DNA from: an uncultured Cohaesibacter sp. | GTDB lineage: Bacteria; Pseudomonadota; Alphaproteobacteria; Rhizobiales; Cohaesibacteraceae | DNA: 64,000 nucleotides | Reading direction: 5' to 3' | NCBI RefSeq assembly: GCF_963664735.1 | Contig: NZ_OY761553.1 | Span: 4,461,001 to 4,525,000 of the forward strand | Shown: one piece after another, positions 35,803 to 45,572 of the stretch | Layout of the letters: each line of letters begins with the position of its first letter | How positions within the stretch are numbered: position 1 is the stretch's first letter | Translations under genes and position numbers: made by a program | Notes under the pieces: generated by a model | The model's input: the letters and a program-made list of their open reading frames with translations, nothing else | The model's database searches: none | Told to the model about the DNA's origin: nothing

Positions 35803-37329
35803 ATGAACACCATCTTAGAAATGCGCGGAATCACAAAGACCTTTCCAGGTGTAAAGGCCTTGAGTGATGTGAACCTGACCGTCGACGAGGGCGAAATTCA
35901 TGCCTTGGTCGGTGAGAATGGTGCCGGCAAGTCGACTCTGATGAAGGTTCTCTCGGGCGTTTATCCCTATGGTACTTATGAGGGGGATATCGTTTATAAC
36001 GGAGAGGTCCAGAAGTTCGCTACGATTTCCGATAGTGAAAAGAAGGGCATCATCATCATCCATCAGGAGCTGGCTCTGGTTCCACTTCTGTCTATTGCGG
36101 AGAATATTTTCCTTGGTAACGAGCGGGCAAGCAAAGGGGTCATCAATTGGCCTGTTGCTCACTCTGAAGCCGAAATGCTGCTCAAGATTGTCGGGTTGGA
36201 TAAACCGACTGGCACCTTGGTCACGAACTTGGGTACAGGTCAGCAGCAGCTGGTCGAGATTGCCAAAGCTCTGTCAAAGGAAGTCAAGCTACTTATTCTT
36301 GATGAGCCAACGTCTTCTCTGAACGAGAGAGACAGTGCGGCTCTTCTGGAATTGCTTCTTGAATTCAAAGCAAAAGGAATTTCCTCAATTCTTATTTCTC
36401 ACAAGCTCAACGAGGTTGTGAAGGTTGCGGACAAGATCACTGTGCTGCGTGACGGTCAGACCGTTAGTACGCTCGACTGTGACAAGTCCGAAGAAATGGA
36501 AAACAAGATCATCAAGGACATGGTCGGTCGCGAGCTGACCAATCGTTTCCCGCAGCGAACACCACAGGTTGGCGACTTGCTGTTGGATGTGAAGGGCTGG
36601 AATGTATACCATCATGTGCATGCTGATCGTCATTTGATCCGTGATGTCAATTTCAATGTGCGCGCAGGCGAGATCGTCGGCATTTCCGGCTTGATGGGCG
36701 CTGGGCGGACTGAACTTGCCATGAGCCTTTTTGGTCGCGCCTATGGTCAGAAAATTTCTGGTCAAGTTGAGTTGCGCGGACAGGCGATCGACGTCAGTAC
36801 GATCAACAAGGCTGTTGCCAACGGTTTGGCTTATGTGACGGAAGACCGTAAGGAATATGGTCTCGTTCTAGAGAATAGCATCAAGGTCAATACCACGCTA
36901 TCCAACCTTGAAGGCGTATCCAAGGGCATTGTCATTGATGATAATGCGGAAACCCGGGTCGGCCTCGAATATAAGCAAAAGCTGAATACAAAATGCTCCA
37001 GCTTGATGCAGCAGGTGGTCAATCTGTCTGGTGGTAACCAGCAGAAGGTTGTTCTGAGTAAATGGCTGTTTGCGAACCCGGATGTGCTCATTCTTGATGA
37101 GCCTACGCGCGGTATCGACGTGAATGCCAAATACGAGATCTACACGATCATCAATCAACTTGCTCAAGAGGGCAAAGGTATCATTTTCATTTCTTCGGAA
37201 TTGCCAGAACTCTTAGGTATGACGGACCGGATTTACGTCATGAATGAGGGCAGAATGGTAGGCGAAATGCCAACGAAGGAAGCATCGCAAGAAAAAATCA
37301 TGCGGATGATCATCAAGGACAAAGGCTGA
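35803..37329 (+). CDS. gguA: Sugar ABC transporter ATP-binding protein GguA (MmsA)
   Basis: 508-aa duplicated ATPase of the RbsA/XylG/MglA class. The first half has [46 protein letters not shown] and [13 protein letters not shown]. The second half has [33 protein letters not shown] and [20 protein letters not shown]. The second Walker A is degenerate, as usual in this class. The frame extends to a TTG at 35788, but the ATG at 35803 fits the family start. It powers ChvE-dependent import with GguB. Confidence 0.95.
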   Translation: MNTILEMRGITKTFPGVKALSDVNLTVDEGEIHALVGENGAGKSTLMKVLSGVYPYGTYEGDIVYNGEVQKFATISDSEKKGIIIIHQELALVPLLSIAENIFLGNERASKGVINWPVAHSEAEMLLKIVGLDKPTGTLVTNLGTGQQQLVEIAKALSKEVKLLILDEPTSSLNERDSAALLELLLEFKAKGISSILISHKLNEVVKVADKITVLRDGQTVSTLDCDKSEEMENKIIKDMVGRELTNRFPQRTPQVGDLLLDVKGWNVYHHVHADRHLIRDVNFNVRAGEIVGISGLMGAGRTELAMSLFGRAYGQKISGQVELRGQAIDVSTINKAVANGLAYVTEDRKEYGLVLENSIKVNTTLSNLEGVSKGIVIDDNAETRVGLEYKQKLNTKCSSLMQQVVNLSGGNQQKVVLSKWLFANPDVLILDEPTRGIDVNAKYEIYTIINQLAQEGKGIIFISSELPELLGMTDRIYVMNEGRMVGEMPTKEASQEKIMRMIIKDKG

Positions 37330-37333
37330 AACA

Positions 37334-38545
37334 ATGTCACAGGTGGAAAACCCGTCTCCGGCAAACTCTGACGCAGCTGAAACTGTCGGCGTCGCCAGTT
37401 ATCTGAAGTCAAACGTACGCGAATACGGCCTCTTGATTGCCTTGATCGCTGTTATGATCTTCTTCCAGGTTGTAACCAACGGTATTCTGATGAAGCCGCT
37501 CAACCTGACAAACCTCATTCTGCAAAACAGCTACATCATTATCATGGCGATCGGCATGTTGCTGATCATTGTGGCTGGTCACATCGACCTGTCGGTCGGT
37601 TCGGTCATGGGCTTCATTGGGGCTCTTGCCGCAGTAATGATCGTCAACTATGACATCAATTATGTGGTCACCATTATCGTATGCCTGATCGTCGGTGTTG
37701 CTATTGGTGCTGCGCAAGGGTTCTGGGTTGCTTACTACAAGATCCCGGCCTTTATCGTGACTTTGGCTGGTATGCTCAGCTTCCGTGGCCTTACACTGGC
37801 TCTGCTCAATGGTCAGTCAATCGGTCCATTCCCGACCGGCTTTCAGAAACTCAGCTCCGGCTTTATTCCTGATCTGTTCGGTTCTGGCCGCCCTCATATG
37901 CTGACGATTGTTCTGGGCATCATTCTTAGTGTCTTCTTGCTCTATGCGAGCTGGAAAGATCGCAAGGAGCGCGCAAAATTCGGTAACCTTGAAGAACCAT
38001 TTGCCTTCTTTGTGCTGAAGAACATTCTCATCGTATTCGCCATCAACTATCTCTCCTACATCATGGCTGGCTACAGAGGCTATCCAAACGTGCTGATCGT
38101 TATGGCTGTGCTGGTCGCTGCTTACGGCTTCCTGACTTCCTCTACCACGGTTGGTCGTCGTATCTATGCTTTGGGTGGTAACGTGAAGGCCGCCAAGCTG
38201 TCTGGTGTGAATACGGAGCGGTTGACCTTCCTGACCTTTGCCAATATGGGGCTTCTGGCCGCATTCGCTGGCTTGGTCTTCGCTGCTCGTCTTAACACGG
38301 CAACGCCTAAAGCTGGTTATGGTTACGAACTTGACGTGATCGCCGCTGTCTTCATTGGTGGTGCTTCCACGACGGGTGGTGTTGGTACGGTAACAGGCGC
38401 AATTATCGGCGCCTTCCTGATGGGTGTGATGAACAACGGTATGTCCATTCTTTCCATCGGTATCGACTGGCAGCAGGTTATTAAAGGTATCGTTCTGCTC
38501 GCAGCCGTTATCTTTGACGTCTACAACAAGAAGAAAGCCGGCTAA
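37334..38545 (+). CDS. gguB: Sugar ABC transporter permease GguB
   Basis: 403-aa polytopic permease of the RbsC/XylH type with about ten hydrophobic segments. Landmarks are IIMAIGMLLIIVAGHIDLSV, GFWVAYYKIPAFIVTLAGML, RRIYALGGNVKAAKLSGVN and DVIAAVFIGGASTTGGVGTV. It starts four bases after gguA and completes the ChvE-GguAB importer. A short Lys-rich tail (DVYNKKKAG) ends the protein. Confidence 0.95.
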   Translation: MSQVENPSPANSDAAETVGVASYLKSNVREYGLLIALIAVMIFFQVVTNGILMKPLNLTNLILQNSYIIIMAIGMLLIIVAGHIDLSVGSVMGFIGALAAVMIVNYDINYVVTIIVCLIVGVAIGAAQGFWVAYYKIPAFIVTLAGMLSFRGLTLALLNGQSIGPFPTGFQKLSSGFIPDLFGSGRPHMLTIVLGIILSVFLLYASWKDRKERAKFGNLEEPFAFFVLKNILIVFAINYLSYIMAGYRGYPNVLIVMAVLVAAYGFLTSSTTVGRRIYALGGNVKAAKLSGVNTERLTFLTFANMGLLAAFAGLVFAARLNTATPKAGYGYELDVIAAVFIGGASTTGGVGTVTGAIIGAFLMGVMNNGMSILSIGIDWQQVIKGIVLLAAVIFDVYNKKKAG

Positions 38546-38919
38546 GCTTTCGACATCAAGAATGGGGTGGGGCGCGTGGCGGCTCACCTCTTTTCATGAA
38601 TTGATACATATTCATGACCATCGATCAGATGAGAATGGCGCGTTTGATCGTACATATTCAGCAAGCGTTTAAGCCATGCCTTGCTCGCAGTCGAATAGTG
38701 CTTGATTTGGCAGAATGCTGTCTCGGCGTTGATAGCAAGATAATCCATAAGTATAACCTTATAACCTCTAACCGCTTGTGGGAGATCTGTCCATATTTTG
38801 GGTGGGTTCTTAAGTGGGGCAGACTGATTGTTTGGCGGTCTTTGCACCGCTTGTTGAAGTAAAGCCTTGAATGGGTGGGTGGCCAAAGCTCCTTCAGGCT
38901 GCGTGAGGAGGATAGTCAA
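38546..38919. other. Regulatory gap between gguB and araD
   Basis: About 370 bp. It contains an inverted repeat TCATGAAT-N8-ATTCATGA at 38594-38617, a perfect AraC-type half-site at 38733-38749, tandem TATAACCT repeats just after it and a second TCCATA at 38790-38795. A frame of 82 codons at 38614-38862 has no recognisable features and is not called. Confidence 0.55.
38733..38749 (+). promoter_or_regulatory. AraC-type operator half-site upstream of araDA, matching the E. coli araI1 pattern
   Basis: TAGCAAGATAATCCATA matches the established TAGC-N7-TCCATA pattern of E. coli AraC half-sites at all ten fixed positions. Twenty-one bases downstream a degenerate second half-site begins (TAAC at 38754), which is the spacing of araI1 to araI2. 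The gene for an AraC ortholog lies about 3.6 kb away. The sequence match is seen; function is inferred. Confidence 0.7.
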
Positions 38920-39609
38920 ATGCTGGACGAATTGAGGGAAGAAGTTTTCCGCGCGAATATCGAGTTGAATAATCGCGGAGTTGTTATCTACACATGGGGC
39001 AATGTCAGCGCGATTGATCGCGACAAGGGGCTTGTGGTGATCAAGCCGTCCGGGGTGCCTTATGAGATCATGACGGCTGATGATATGGTGGTTGTTGATC
39101 TTGATAACAATGTTGTTTGGGGTGACAAGAAACCATCTTCCGACACCAAGACACACACAACGCTGTACAAGGCTTTTCCAACAATCGGCGGTGTCGTTCA
39201 TACGCACTCACGTCATGCCGTTGCCTGGGCTCAGGCGCGGCGCGAAATTCCGTGCCTTGGTACCACACAGGCGGATTACTGCGCCGGGCCAGTGCCTTGC
39301 ACAGCACCTCTGACCGAGGAGCAGGTTAATCGTGACTATGAGACGACCACGGGCGAAGCAATCGTTGAGCGCTTCAAGGGGCTTGACCCTGTTGCGGTTC
39401 CGATGGTGCTGGTGGCCGGTCATGGCCCATTTGCCTGGGGCAAAAATGCTGACGATGCGGTTCACAACGCTGTTGTTCTTGAAGAGGTTGCTCATATGGC
39501 AACGATAACGGCGACCATCACCAATCCTATACCGCCATTGGAACAGTATGTTCTCGACTACCATTACGAACGCAAGCACGGCAAAAATGCTTGGTATGGG
39601 CAAAAATAG
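38920..39609 (+). CDS. araD: L-ribulose-5-phosphate 4-epimerase
   Basis: 229-aa class II aldolase-fold epimerase converting L-ribulose-5-phosphate to D-xylulose-5-phosphate; E. coli AraD is 231 aa. It shows TWGNVSAIDRDKGLVVIKPS, SSDTKTHTTLYKAFP, the zinc ligands in VVHTHSRHAVAWAQ (about residues 93-106) and the third His in VAGHGPFAWG. The frame opens at 38875, but the ATG at 38920 has GAGGAGG upstream and is the family start. It is the first gene of araDA, downstream of a perfect AraC-type site. Confidence 0.94.
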   Translation: MLDELREEVFRANIELNNRGVVIYTWGNVSAIDRDKGLVVIKPSGVPYEIMTADDMVVVDLDNNVVWGDKKPSSDTKTHTTLYKAFPTIGGVVHTHSRHAVAWAQARREIPCLGTTQADYCAGPVPCTAPLTEEQVNRDYETTTGEAIVERFKGLDPVAVPMVLVAGHGPFAWGKNADDAVHNAVVLEEVAHMATITATITNPIPPLEQYVLDYHYERKHGKNAWYGQK

Positions 39610-39761
39610 TCACTTCTTGCGGTTCTGAGGGGGGAATGCATGAGCATCTCAGAACCGCTCTTTTTTGCGCAAAGGGGAGGAATATGGCTTTGCATCCTTG
39701 GCGCAAACATATCCAGACCATCGCGCGTAAAACGCCGGTCGAAAATTGAAAGGGCATGGAA

Positions 39762-41273
39762 ATGTTTGGTTTGAAACCTTTGAAATTCTGGTTTGTCTGC
39801 GGCTCGCAGCATCTTTACGGCCCGGAAACACTGGCCCAAGTCGCTGACGGTGCTCGACAGGTTGTCGAGGGATTGTCAAAAGACGGACGTCTGGTGCTGC
39901 CAATCGAGTTTGCAACCGTGGCAACCACCGGTGAGGAAATCGCTGATGTTTGCAGCAGAGCTTCTGCGGATCCAGAGTGCGGCGGTATCATCTTGTGGAT
40001 GCACACCTTTTCGCCTTCCAAAATGTGGATTCGGGGCCTCAATGCTCTGACCAAGCCGATGTTGCATTTGCACACGCAGCTCAATGCTTCTTTGCCTTGG
40101 GATGCCATCGATATGGATTATATGAACCTGCATCAATCGGCCCATGGTGACCGTGAAGCAGGCTTCATTCATACGCGTATGCGTATCGGCCGCAAGGTTG
40201 TTGTTGGCCATTGGAGTGACCCTGCTGTTCAGGATCGTATCGACAGCTGGATGCGTGCGGCGCGGGCATGGAATGATTGGCAGGGCGCAGGTATCTGCCG
40301 TTTTGGCGATAATATGCGCAATGTTGCTGTTACCGACGGTGACAAGGTGGCCGCTGAAATGGCATTCGGTTTCAAGGTTGATTATTGGCCTGTTGGCGAT
40401 CTGGTAGCCAAAATGGCCGACTTCTCTGACGCTGATGTCGATGAAGTGGTTGCTGAATATGAAGAGAAATATGACCTTGTGCCAGCGTTGCAGCAGGGTG
40501 GCAACAAACGCGCCACTTTGCTAGATGCGGCACGGCAGGAGCTGGCGATTGCTTCTTTCCTTAAAGAAGGCGGTTATACGGGTTTCACCCATACCTTTGA
40601 AGATCTTCATGGCTTGCAGCAGCTGCCGGGTTTGGCGCCGCAGCGCATGATGGAGCAGGGCTTCGGCTTTGCTGGTGAAGGCGACTGGAAAACTCCGGCT
40701 CTCGTTCGAGCCATGAAAGTGATGGGATATGGCAAGAGTGGTGCTTGTTCCTTCATGGAGGACTACACCTATGATCTTTCCAAGACCGGTAATGAGCTGG
40801 TTCTCGGTGCTCATATGCTTGAAGTCTGCCCGACCATTGCAAGTCATAAACCGCGTATCGAAATTCATGAACTGGGCATCGGCGGCAAGGCTGATCCTGT
40901 GCGCATGGTCTTCAATTCGGTCAAAGGTGATGCAGTCAATGCTTGCCTGGTTGATATGGGCAATCGCTTCCGCCTCATCGCTAACTCGGTCAAGTCTGTT
41001 GATCACCCGGATCTTCCAAAGCTGCCGGTTGCTCGCGCTGTTTGGCAGTGCAAACCAGACTTTAAAACCGCATGTGAGGCCTGGATCCTTGCTGGGGGTG
41101 CTCACCACACCGCCTATAGCCTCGATGTGACCGACGAAATGCTTGAAGATTTTGCGACTATCGCAGGCATCGAGCTGGCGTTGATTAACGAGGATACCAA
41201 GATTTCCGAGTTCAAACAGAATCTGCGAATGAATGAAGTTTACTGGCATTTGGCAAAGGGCTTTCGCGTTTAG
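39762..41273 (+). CDS. araA: L-arabinose isomerase
   Basis: 503-aa enzyme converting L-arabinose to L-ribulose; the E. coli protein is 500 aa. Conserved segments are [78 protein letters not shown] and [13 protein letters not shown]. The earlier ATG at 39756 is only one base from GAAAGGG, while ATG 39762 sits seven bases from it, so the latter is chosen. araD, araA and araB together make the isomerase pathway rather than the oxidative arabinose route more usual in alphaproteobacteria. Confidence 0.96.
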   Translation: MFGLKPLKFWFVCGSQHLYGPETLAQVADGARQVVEGLSKDGRLVLPIEFATVATTGEEIADVCSRASADPECGGIILWMHTFSPSKMWIRGLNALTKPMLHLHTQLNASLPWDAIDMDYMNLHQSAHGDREAGFIHTRMRIGRKVVVGHWSDPAVQDRIDSWMRAARAWNDWQGAGICRFGDNMRNVAVTDGDKVAAEMAFGFKVDYWPVGDLVAKMADFSDADVDEVVAEYEEKYDLVPALQQGGNKRATLLDAARQELAIASFLKEGGYTGFTHTFEDLHGLQQLPGLAPQRMMEQGFGFAGEGDWKTPALVRAMKVMGYGKSGACSFMEDYTYDLSKTGNELVLGAHMLEVCPTIASHKPRIEIHELGIGGKADPVRMVFNSVKGDAVNACLVDMGNRFRLIANSVKSVDHPDLPKLPVARAVWQCKPDFKTACEAWILAGGAHHTAYSLDVTDEMLEDFATIAGIELALINEDTKISEFKQNLRMNEVYWHLAKGFRV

Positions 41274-41337
41274 GCGATCGCTTTGAGCCAAAACGACTTG
41301 CCCGGCTGAGAAATCGGTCGGGCATTGTTTATTGCAG

Positions 41338-41367
41338 AAAAGCCTCCGAAATTTTCGGAGGCTTTTG
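41338..41367. terminator. Terminator between convergent araA and araC
   Basis: AAAAGCCTCCGAA and TTCGGAGGCTTTT form a 13-bp perfect stem with a 3-nt loop, flanked by A and T tracts so it can act in both directions. A smaller hairpin around TGCCCG/CGGGCA lies just upstream (41299-41324). Confidence 0.9.
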
Positions 41368-41459
41368 CTGTTCGGTCACATATTGGAGTGCCACTGTCAC
41401 TTTCTTTTCAAGGCTGCCGTAGGCGCAAATAAAGCCTCTACGCTAGGGAGGCCTTGCCA

Positions 41460-42521
41460 TTACAGGCCTGATGTCTTCGGTAATGGAACCTCGGCGGCAA
41501 ATACCGCTGTGGCTTTGTCGAGAGCATTATCGATTTGCTCGCCCTCCGATCTTACAATCATAGAAAGACTGCGCTCTCTGAAAGTTCTGGGGCTCATGTT
41601 GGTGTGGCGGCGGAATACGCGTGAGAAATATAGCGGATCTTCGTAGCCTACCATTTGCGACAGGGCCTTGATGGGGACGTTTGAGACGCGCAACACCTGC
41701 ATTGCATATTGAATGCGTTGGCCGTCCCGCCACTGAACAATTCCGGTGCCTATATATTTGCGGAACAGGTGTGACAGCCGCGATGGTGAGAGACAAACGT
41801 GGCTCGCGATCTCGTTGACTGTGAGCGGCTTGTCCAGATTGTTAGAAATCAGAGTGCAAGCGGCCATGACGCGCTCGTCAATCTCAATATTGGATTTCTT
41901 TTCCGCCCTGTTCATTCTGGCGCAGAATAGCAGAATATGTTCCAGTCGGTTGAAGGCAAGATCGGCAGAAAGGCTGTCCGATAGGCCTGCCCATTTCTCG
42001 ACTTCGACAAACAGTCTGAATAATTCGCTGAAGCGGCTTTCGTCTCTATGGCGCATGATGTAGACGCCGTTGACTGCCTCGTCCCACTCAAGCCAAGGTT
42101 TCCAGAAAGCGCGAGGCTGGAAGTAGATCCAGCGGTGCCACCATTTGTCCGAGTCTGGGTCCCTGCCATAGAAATGCCGGGCGTCCGGTGGGAAAAGAAC
42201 AAGATCGCCGGGCTTCACAATCGTTGTATCCTTGCCATCAAACAGCTTGCCTTGACCATCTACGGTGAGGTTGATGATCCAGCCATGCATGCCGTTCGGG
42301 CGGTCGATATGGAAGTCGAGCGGGCCTCCCTTTTCGATAGGTGTGATCCCTGCTACCAGGCGAATTCCGAATTCGAATCCAGGGAATAGGGCGGCAACTT
42401 CCTTATCGTAATTCTTGGGTGAACTGCGATAGGAAAGCTTGTTAAAAATTCTTTGTACCTGCGGATCTTGCGCAGGATCGAAATAAGAATGATCGTCCAT
42501 GTCTCTAGCCTGATGCTGCAT
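41460..42521 (-). CDS. araC: AraC-type arabinose operon regulator
   Basis: 353 aa. The N-terminal arm and cupin ligand domain follow enteric AraC closely: RLVAGITPIEKGGPLDFHID, RPNGMHGWIINLTVDGQG, GDLVLFPPDARHFYGRDP and WHRWIYFQPRAFWKPWLEW. The C-terminal double helix-turn-helix has ASHVCLSPSRLSHLFRKYIG and YEDPLYFSRVFRRHTNMSP. The conservation of the arm and pocket supports L-arabinose as ligand. It is about 60 residues longer than E. coli AraC, with N- and C-terminal extensions. ATG at 42500 is an alternative start. It is divergent from araB and convergent with araA. Confidence 0.92.
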   Translation of the reverse strand: MQHQARDMDDHSYFDPAQDPQVQRIFNKLSYRSSPKNYDKEVAALFPGFEFGIRLVAGITPIEKGGPLDFHIDRPNGMHGWIINLTVDGQGKLFDGKDTTIVKPGDLVLFPPDARHFYGRDPDSDKWWHRWIYFQPRAFWKPWLEWDEAVNGVYIMRHRDESRFSELFRLFVEVEKWAGLSDSLSADLAFNRLEHILLFCARMNRAEKKSNIEIDERVMAACTLISNNLDKPLTVNEIASHVCLSPSRLSHLFRKYIGTGIVQWRDGQRIQYAMQVLRVSNVPIKALSQMVGYEDPLYFSRVFRRHTNMSPRTFRERSLSMIVRSEGEQIDNALDKATAVFAAEVPLPKTSGL

Positions 42522-42528
42522 TGTGAAA

Positions 42529-42545
42529 TATCAGGATCGTCCATA
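42529..42545 (+). promoter_or_regulatory. AraC-type half-site in the araC-araB intergenic region
   Basis: TATCAGGATCGTCCATA matches TAGC-N7-TCCATA at 9 of 10 fixed positions and, as at araD, is followed by TAACCT a few bases later. A second, weaker match (8 of 10) ends with TCCATA at 42605-42610, closer to araB. Both fit AraC control of its own gene and of araB. Confidence 0.6.
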
Positions 42546-42659
42546 TTGTAACCTAAGTCTAACTAAATTAAAAGCTGTGTTATGGGTAAGTTTGAGGAGA
42601 ATTATCCATAGCATGCATAATTTTTCGCTGTGGCTGCAGTGGAAAGGGAGGATTATCGA

Positions 42660-44288
42660 ATGAGTGCAACTGGTGATAGCTGTGTTCTTGGTCTCGACTT
42701 CGGGTCTGATAGTGTCCGCGCCGTTGTCGTTCGAGTCGCAGATGGAGAAGAACTTTCCTCTGCTGTTGCTAATTATCCGCGCTGGGCAGAAGGGAAATTC
42801 TGTGATCCGGCGCGCCAGCAGTTTCGTCAGCATCCATCCGACTATCTCGAATCAATGGCAGCGGCCGTCCGTGAAGCGCTTTCAGCGCTGGAAAAACAGC
42901 CAAATGTGGTCGGCATCGGCGTTGATACAACGGGGTCTTCCCCAATGCCGGTTACGGCAGATGGTACGGCTCTGGCGCTGAAAGACGGTTTCTCGACAGA
43001 TCCGGATGCCATGTGCATTCTCTGGAAAGATCATACCTCCGTAAAAGAAGCTCAGGAAATCAACGAGCTCTGCCATTCCGGCAAGTTCCCGGACTATACC
43101 AAATATGTCGGCGGTATTTATTCTTCCGAATGGTACTGGGCGAAAATTCTGAATATTGGCCGCTCCAACCCAACCGTTTTCCGCGCTGCTGCAAACTGGG
43201 TCGAATTGTGCGACTGGATTCCCGCTGTGCTATCGGGCATCACAGATGCTTCCAAGATTGTTCGGTCTCGCTGCGCCGCTGGTCACAAGGCTTTGTGGCA
43301 TCCGGAATTTGGCGGCCTGCCGAGCCGCGACTGGCTTTTGGCTCTCGATCCTTGCCTGGGCAATCTGGCCTCTCCTTTGTTCAGTGAAACAAAGACCAGC
43401 GATCAGGTCGCCGGTACCCTTTCCTCCGACTGGGCTGGCCGGTTTGGCCTTAGCACAGGAATCCCTGTTGCCGTTGGTGCTTTTGACTGCCATATGGGCG
43501 CTGTTGGTGCTGGTATCGAGCCATATTCTCTGGTTCGCGTTATGGGCACGTCAACATGCGATATTCTTGTGGCTCCTCCAGAAGAGGTGAAGGATACGCT
43601 TGTTAGCGGGATTTGCGGTCAGGTGCCGGGTAGTGTATTGCCTGATTTTACCGGTTTTGAAGCGGGACAATCTTCCTTCGGTGATGTTTTCGCATGGTTT
43701 GAACGCCTGCTGAATTGGGGGCGCAGCACGCGCGGCAAGGCAGGGTCCTTGTTGCCTGAACTTGAAAAAGAAGCCGCTTTGCTTCCTCCTGGTGGATATG
43801 GTGAGCGTGCGCTGGACTGGCTGAACGGTCGCCGTACGCCTGATGCGGACCAGACGGTGAAGGCCATCTTGGCTGGTCTGCATTTGGGATCAACCGCACC
43901 TTCCATCTATCGGGCACTCATTGAGGCAACCGCTTATGGTTCTCGCGCCATTGTCGAGCGTTTCGAAGAGCAGGGTGTTCCGGTAAAGAGCATTGTCGCA
44001 ATTGGCGGTATCGCTCGCAAATCCGACTTCATTTCTCAGGTTTGCGCTGATGTCATGAACCGCAAGGTTGATGTGGTATTGTCAGATCAGGCTTGTGCGC
44101 GCGGTGCGGCTATCTTTGCGGCCACGGCAGCAGGGGCTTATGAGGATATCCATAAAGCCAAGGCTTCCATGCTCAGTCCGATCGAGAAAAGCTTTGAGCC
44201 AGATCCTGAAATGCACAAACTCTATAATGCGATTTATGAGGATTACAAGCGCATTGGCGCCTTTGCCGGAGAGCTTGCTAAAAGCTGA
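42660..44288 (+). CDS. araB: Ribulokinase
   Basis: 542-aa FGGY kinase phosphorylating L-ribulose. It has VLGLDFGSDSVRAVVVRVADGE at the N terminus (split here as the family phosphate loop and following strand), VVGIGVDTTGSSPMPVTADG, CILWKDHTSVKEAQEI, GAFDCHMGAVGAGIEPYSLV and VMGTSTCDI, matching AraB rather than xylulokinase. The C-terminal domain has IVAIGGIARKSDFISQVCAD. A GTG at 42630 opens the frame, but AGGGAGG precedes the ATG at 42660. It stands alone downstream of araC's divergent promoter and ends in a terminator. Confidence 0.95.
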   Translation: MSATGDSCVLGLDFGSDSVRAVVVRVADGEELSSAVANYPRWAEGKFCDPARQQFRQHPSDYLESMAAAVREALSALEKQPNVVGIGVDTTGSSPMPVTADGTALALKDGFSTDPDAMCILWKDHTSVKEAQEINELCHSGKFPDYTKYVGGIYSSEWYWAKILNIGRSNPTVFRAAANWVELCDWIPAVLSGITDASKIVRSRCAAGHKALWHPEFGGLPSRDWLLALDPCLGNLASPLFSETKTSDQVAGTLSSDWAGRFGLSTGIPVAVGAFDCHMGAVGAGIEPYSLVRVMGTSTCDILVAPPEEVKDTLVSGICGQVPGSVLPDFTGFEAGQSSFGDVFAWFERLLNWGRSTRGKAGSLLPELEKEAALLPPGGYGERALDWLNGRRTPDADQTVKAILAGLHLGSTAPSIYRALIEATAYGSRAIVERFEEQGVPVKSIVAIGGIARKSDFISQVCADVMNRKVDVVLSDQACARGAAIFAATAAGAYEDIHKAKASMLSPIEKSFEPDPEMHKLYNAIYEDYKRIGAFAGELAKS

Positions 44289-44323
44289 TAGTAACGTGTG
44301 TTCAAGCTGAAAATTGCATTTAG

Positions 44324-44351
44324 CCCGGGCGGGGTTTCCGTCCGGGTTTTT
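44324..44351 (+). terminator. Rho-independent terminator after araB
   Basis: CCCGGGCGG and CCGTCCGGG form a 9-bp stem with one G.U pair and a 5-nt loop, followed by five T. Confidence 0.85.
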
Positions 44352-44466
44352 GTTTGACCAGGTGAGCCTGTGTTGTTTGGTCCACAGTTCAAATGAAGGG
44401 CTAGGCATTTTTCGACAAATGCTGCTAAAGATAGCGCCAACTGAGCAATTAACGGAGGTGTGCGCC

Positions 44467-45534
44467 ATGGGCTTATCCCAGAGCTCAACCGATTTTACAG
44501 TTCGTCGGCCCGATGACTGGCATTTGCATTTGCGTGATGGGGATATGCTGAGAGCTGTCTTGCCACAAACAAGCGCCCATTTCGGGCGGGCAATCATTAT
44601 GCCCAATCTGGTGCCGCCGGTTGTGAAAACCGCTGATGCTGAGGCTTATCGCGAGCGCATTCTGACGGCGTTGCCTGAGGGGCACAAGTTTGAACCTTTG
44701 ATGACCCTTTACCTCACCGAGACGACGGATCCTGCGGATGTGGAGTTGGGGGCAAAATCCGGTCTCATCAAGGCGCTTAAGCTTTATCCTGCGGGAGCAA
44801 CGACCAATTCTCAAAGCGGCGTGCGCAATATCGAAGCCGTCTATCCTGTGCTTGAAAAAATGAGCGAGATTGACGTTCCCTTGTGCGTGCACGGCGAAGT
44901 GACCGATGCGGACATCGATATCTTTGATCGCGAAGCTGTCTTCATCGAGCGCGTCCTTTTGCCCATTCGTGAACGGTTTCCTTCCCTTCGCATCATCATG
45001 GAGCATGTGACGACTGAGGATGGCGTTGATTTTGTCAAGTCGGCAGGTGAAAACACCGCAGCGACGATCACGACCCACCATCTGATTATCAACCGCAATG
45101 CTATTCTGGTTGGTGGCATCAAGCCGCATTATTTCTGTTTGCCCGTTGCAAAGCGCGAGAAACATCGCCTTGCCTTGCGTGCCGCGGCGACTTCAGGGGA
45201 CGCGCGCTTCTTTCTGGGAACAGACTCTGCGCCGCACCCCAGGTCAGCCAAGGAATGCTCTTGCGGCTGTGCCGGTGTGTTCAATGCCAGCAACACCATA
45301 AACTGCCTTGCCCATGTGTTCGAAGAGGAGGGAGCACTCGACAAACTCGAAGCATTCATGTCTCTCAATGGTCCGGCCTTTTATGGGCTGCCGGCCAATG
45401 AAGAGCGAATTCGATTGTTCAAAGGTGATGAGCCCTGGGTTTGTGAGGACAAGATTGTGGTCAGCGGGGATGAAGTCGTTGTCTTTGATCCCGGTTTTCC
45501 ATTGTTCTGGCGGTATGAGGCCGTTAACGCTTGA
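44467..45534 (+). CDS. pyrC: Dihydroorotase (class II, PyrC)
   Basis: 355-aa zinc amidohydrolase closing N-carbamoyl-aspartate to dihydroorotate in pyrimidine synthesis. It has the metal site [25 protein letters not shown], the carboxylated-lysine segment [49 protein letters not shown] and [10 protein letters not shown]. An in-frame extension starts at 44314, but GGAGG and the family N terminus support the ATG at 44467. It is followed by pyrE after 38 bases. Confidence 0.95.
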   Translation: MGLSQSSTDFTVRRPDDWHLHLRDGDMLRAVLPQTSAHFGRAIIMPNLVPPVVKTADAEAYRERILTALPEGHKFEPLMTLYLTETTDPADVELGAKSGLIKALKLYPAGATTNSQSGVRNIEAVYPVLEKMSEIDVPLCVHGEVTDADIDIFDREAVFIERVLLPIRERFPSLRIIMEHVTTEDGVDFVKSAGENTAATITTHHLIINRNAILVGGIKPHYFCLPVAKREKHRLALRAAATSGDARFFLGTDSAPHPRSAKECSCGCAGVFNASNTINCLAHVFEEEGALDKLEAFMSLNGPAFYGLPANEERIRLFKGDEPWVCEDKIVVSGDEVVVFDPGFPLFWRYEAVNA

Positions 45535-45572
45535 GCTGAGCTGTTGTCTCGCTCCATTCAAAGGATGTTCTG

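Noticed and set aside
38614-38862. 82-codon plus-strand frame between gguB and araD
   Set aside because: It overlies the AraC-type sites, lacks a convincing RBS and has no family similarity that I can see.
42660-44288. Annotation as a second xylulokinase
   Set aside because: The N-terminal and mid-domain motifs and length (542 aa) match ribulokinase, and the gene is next to araC and araA. xylB is already present at 6.9-8.3 kb.
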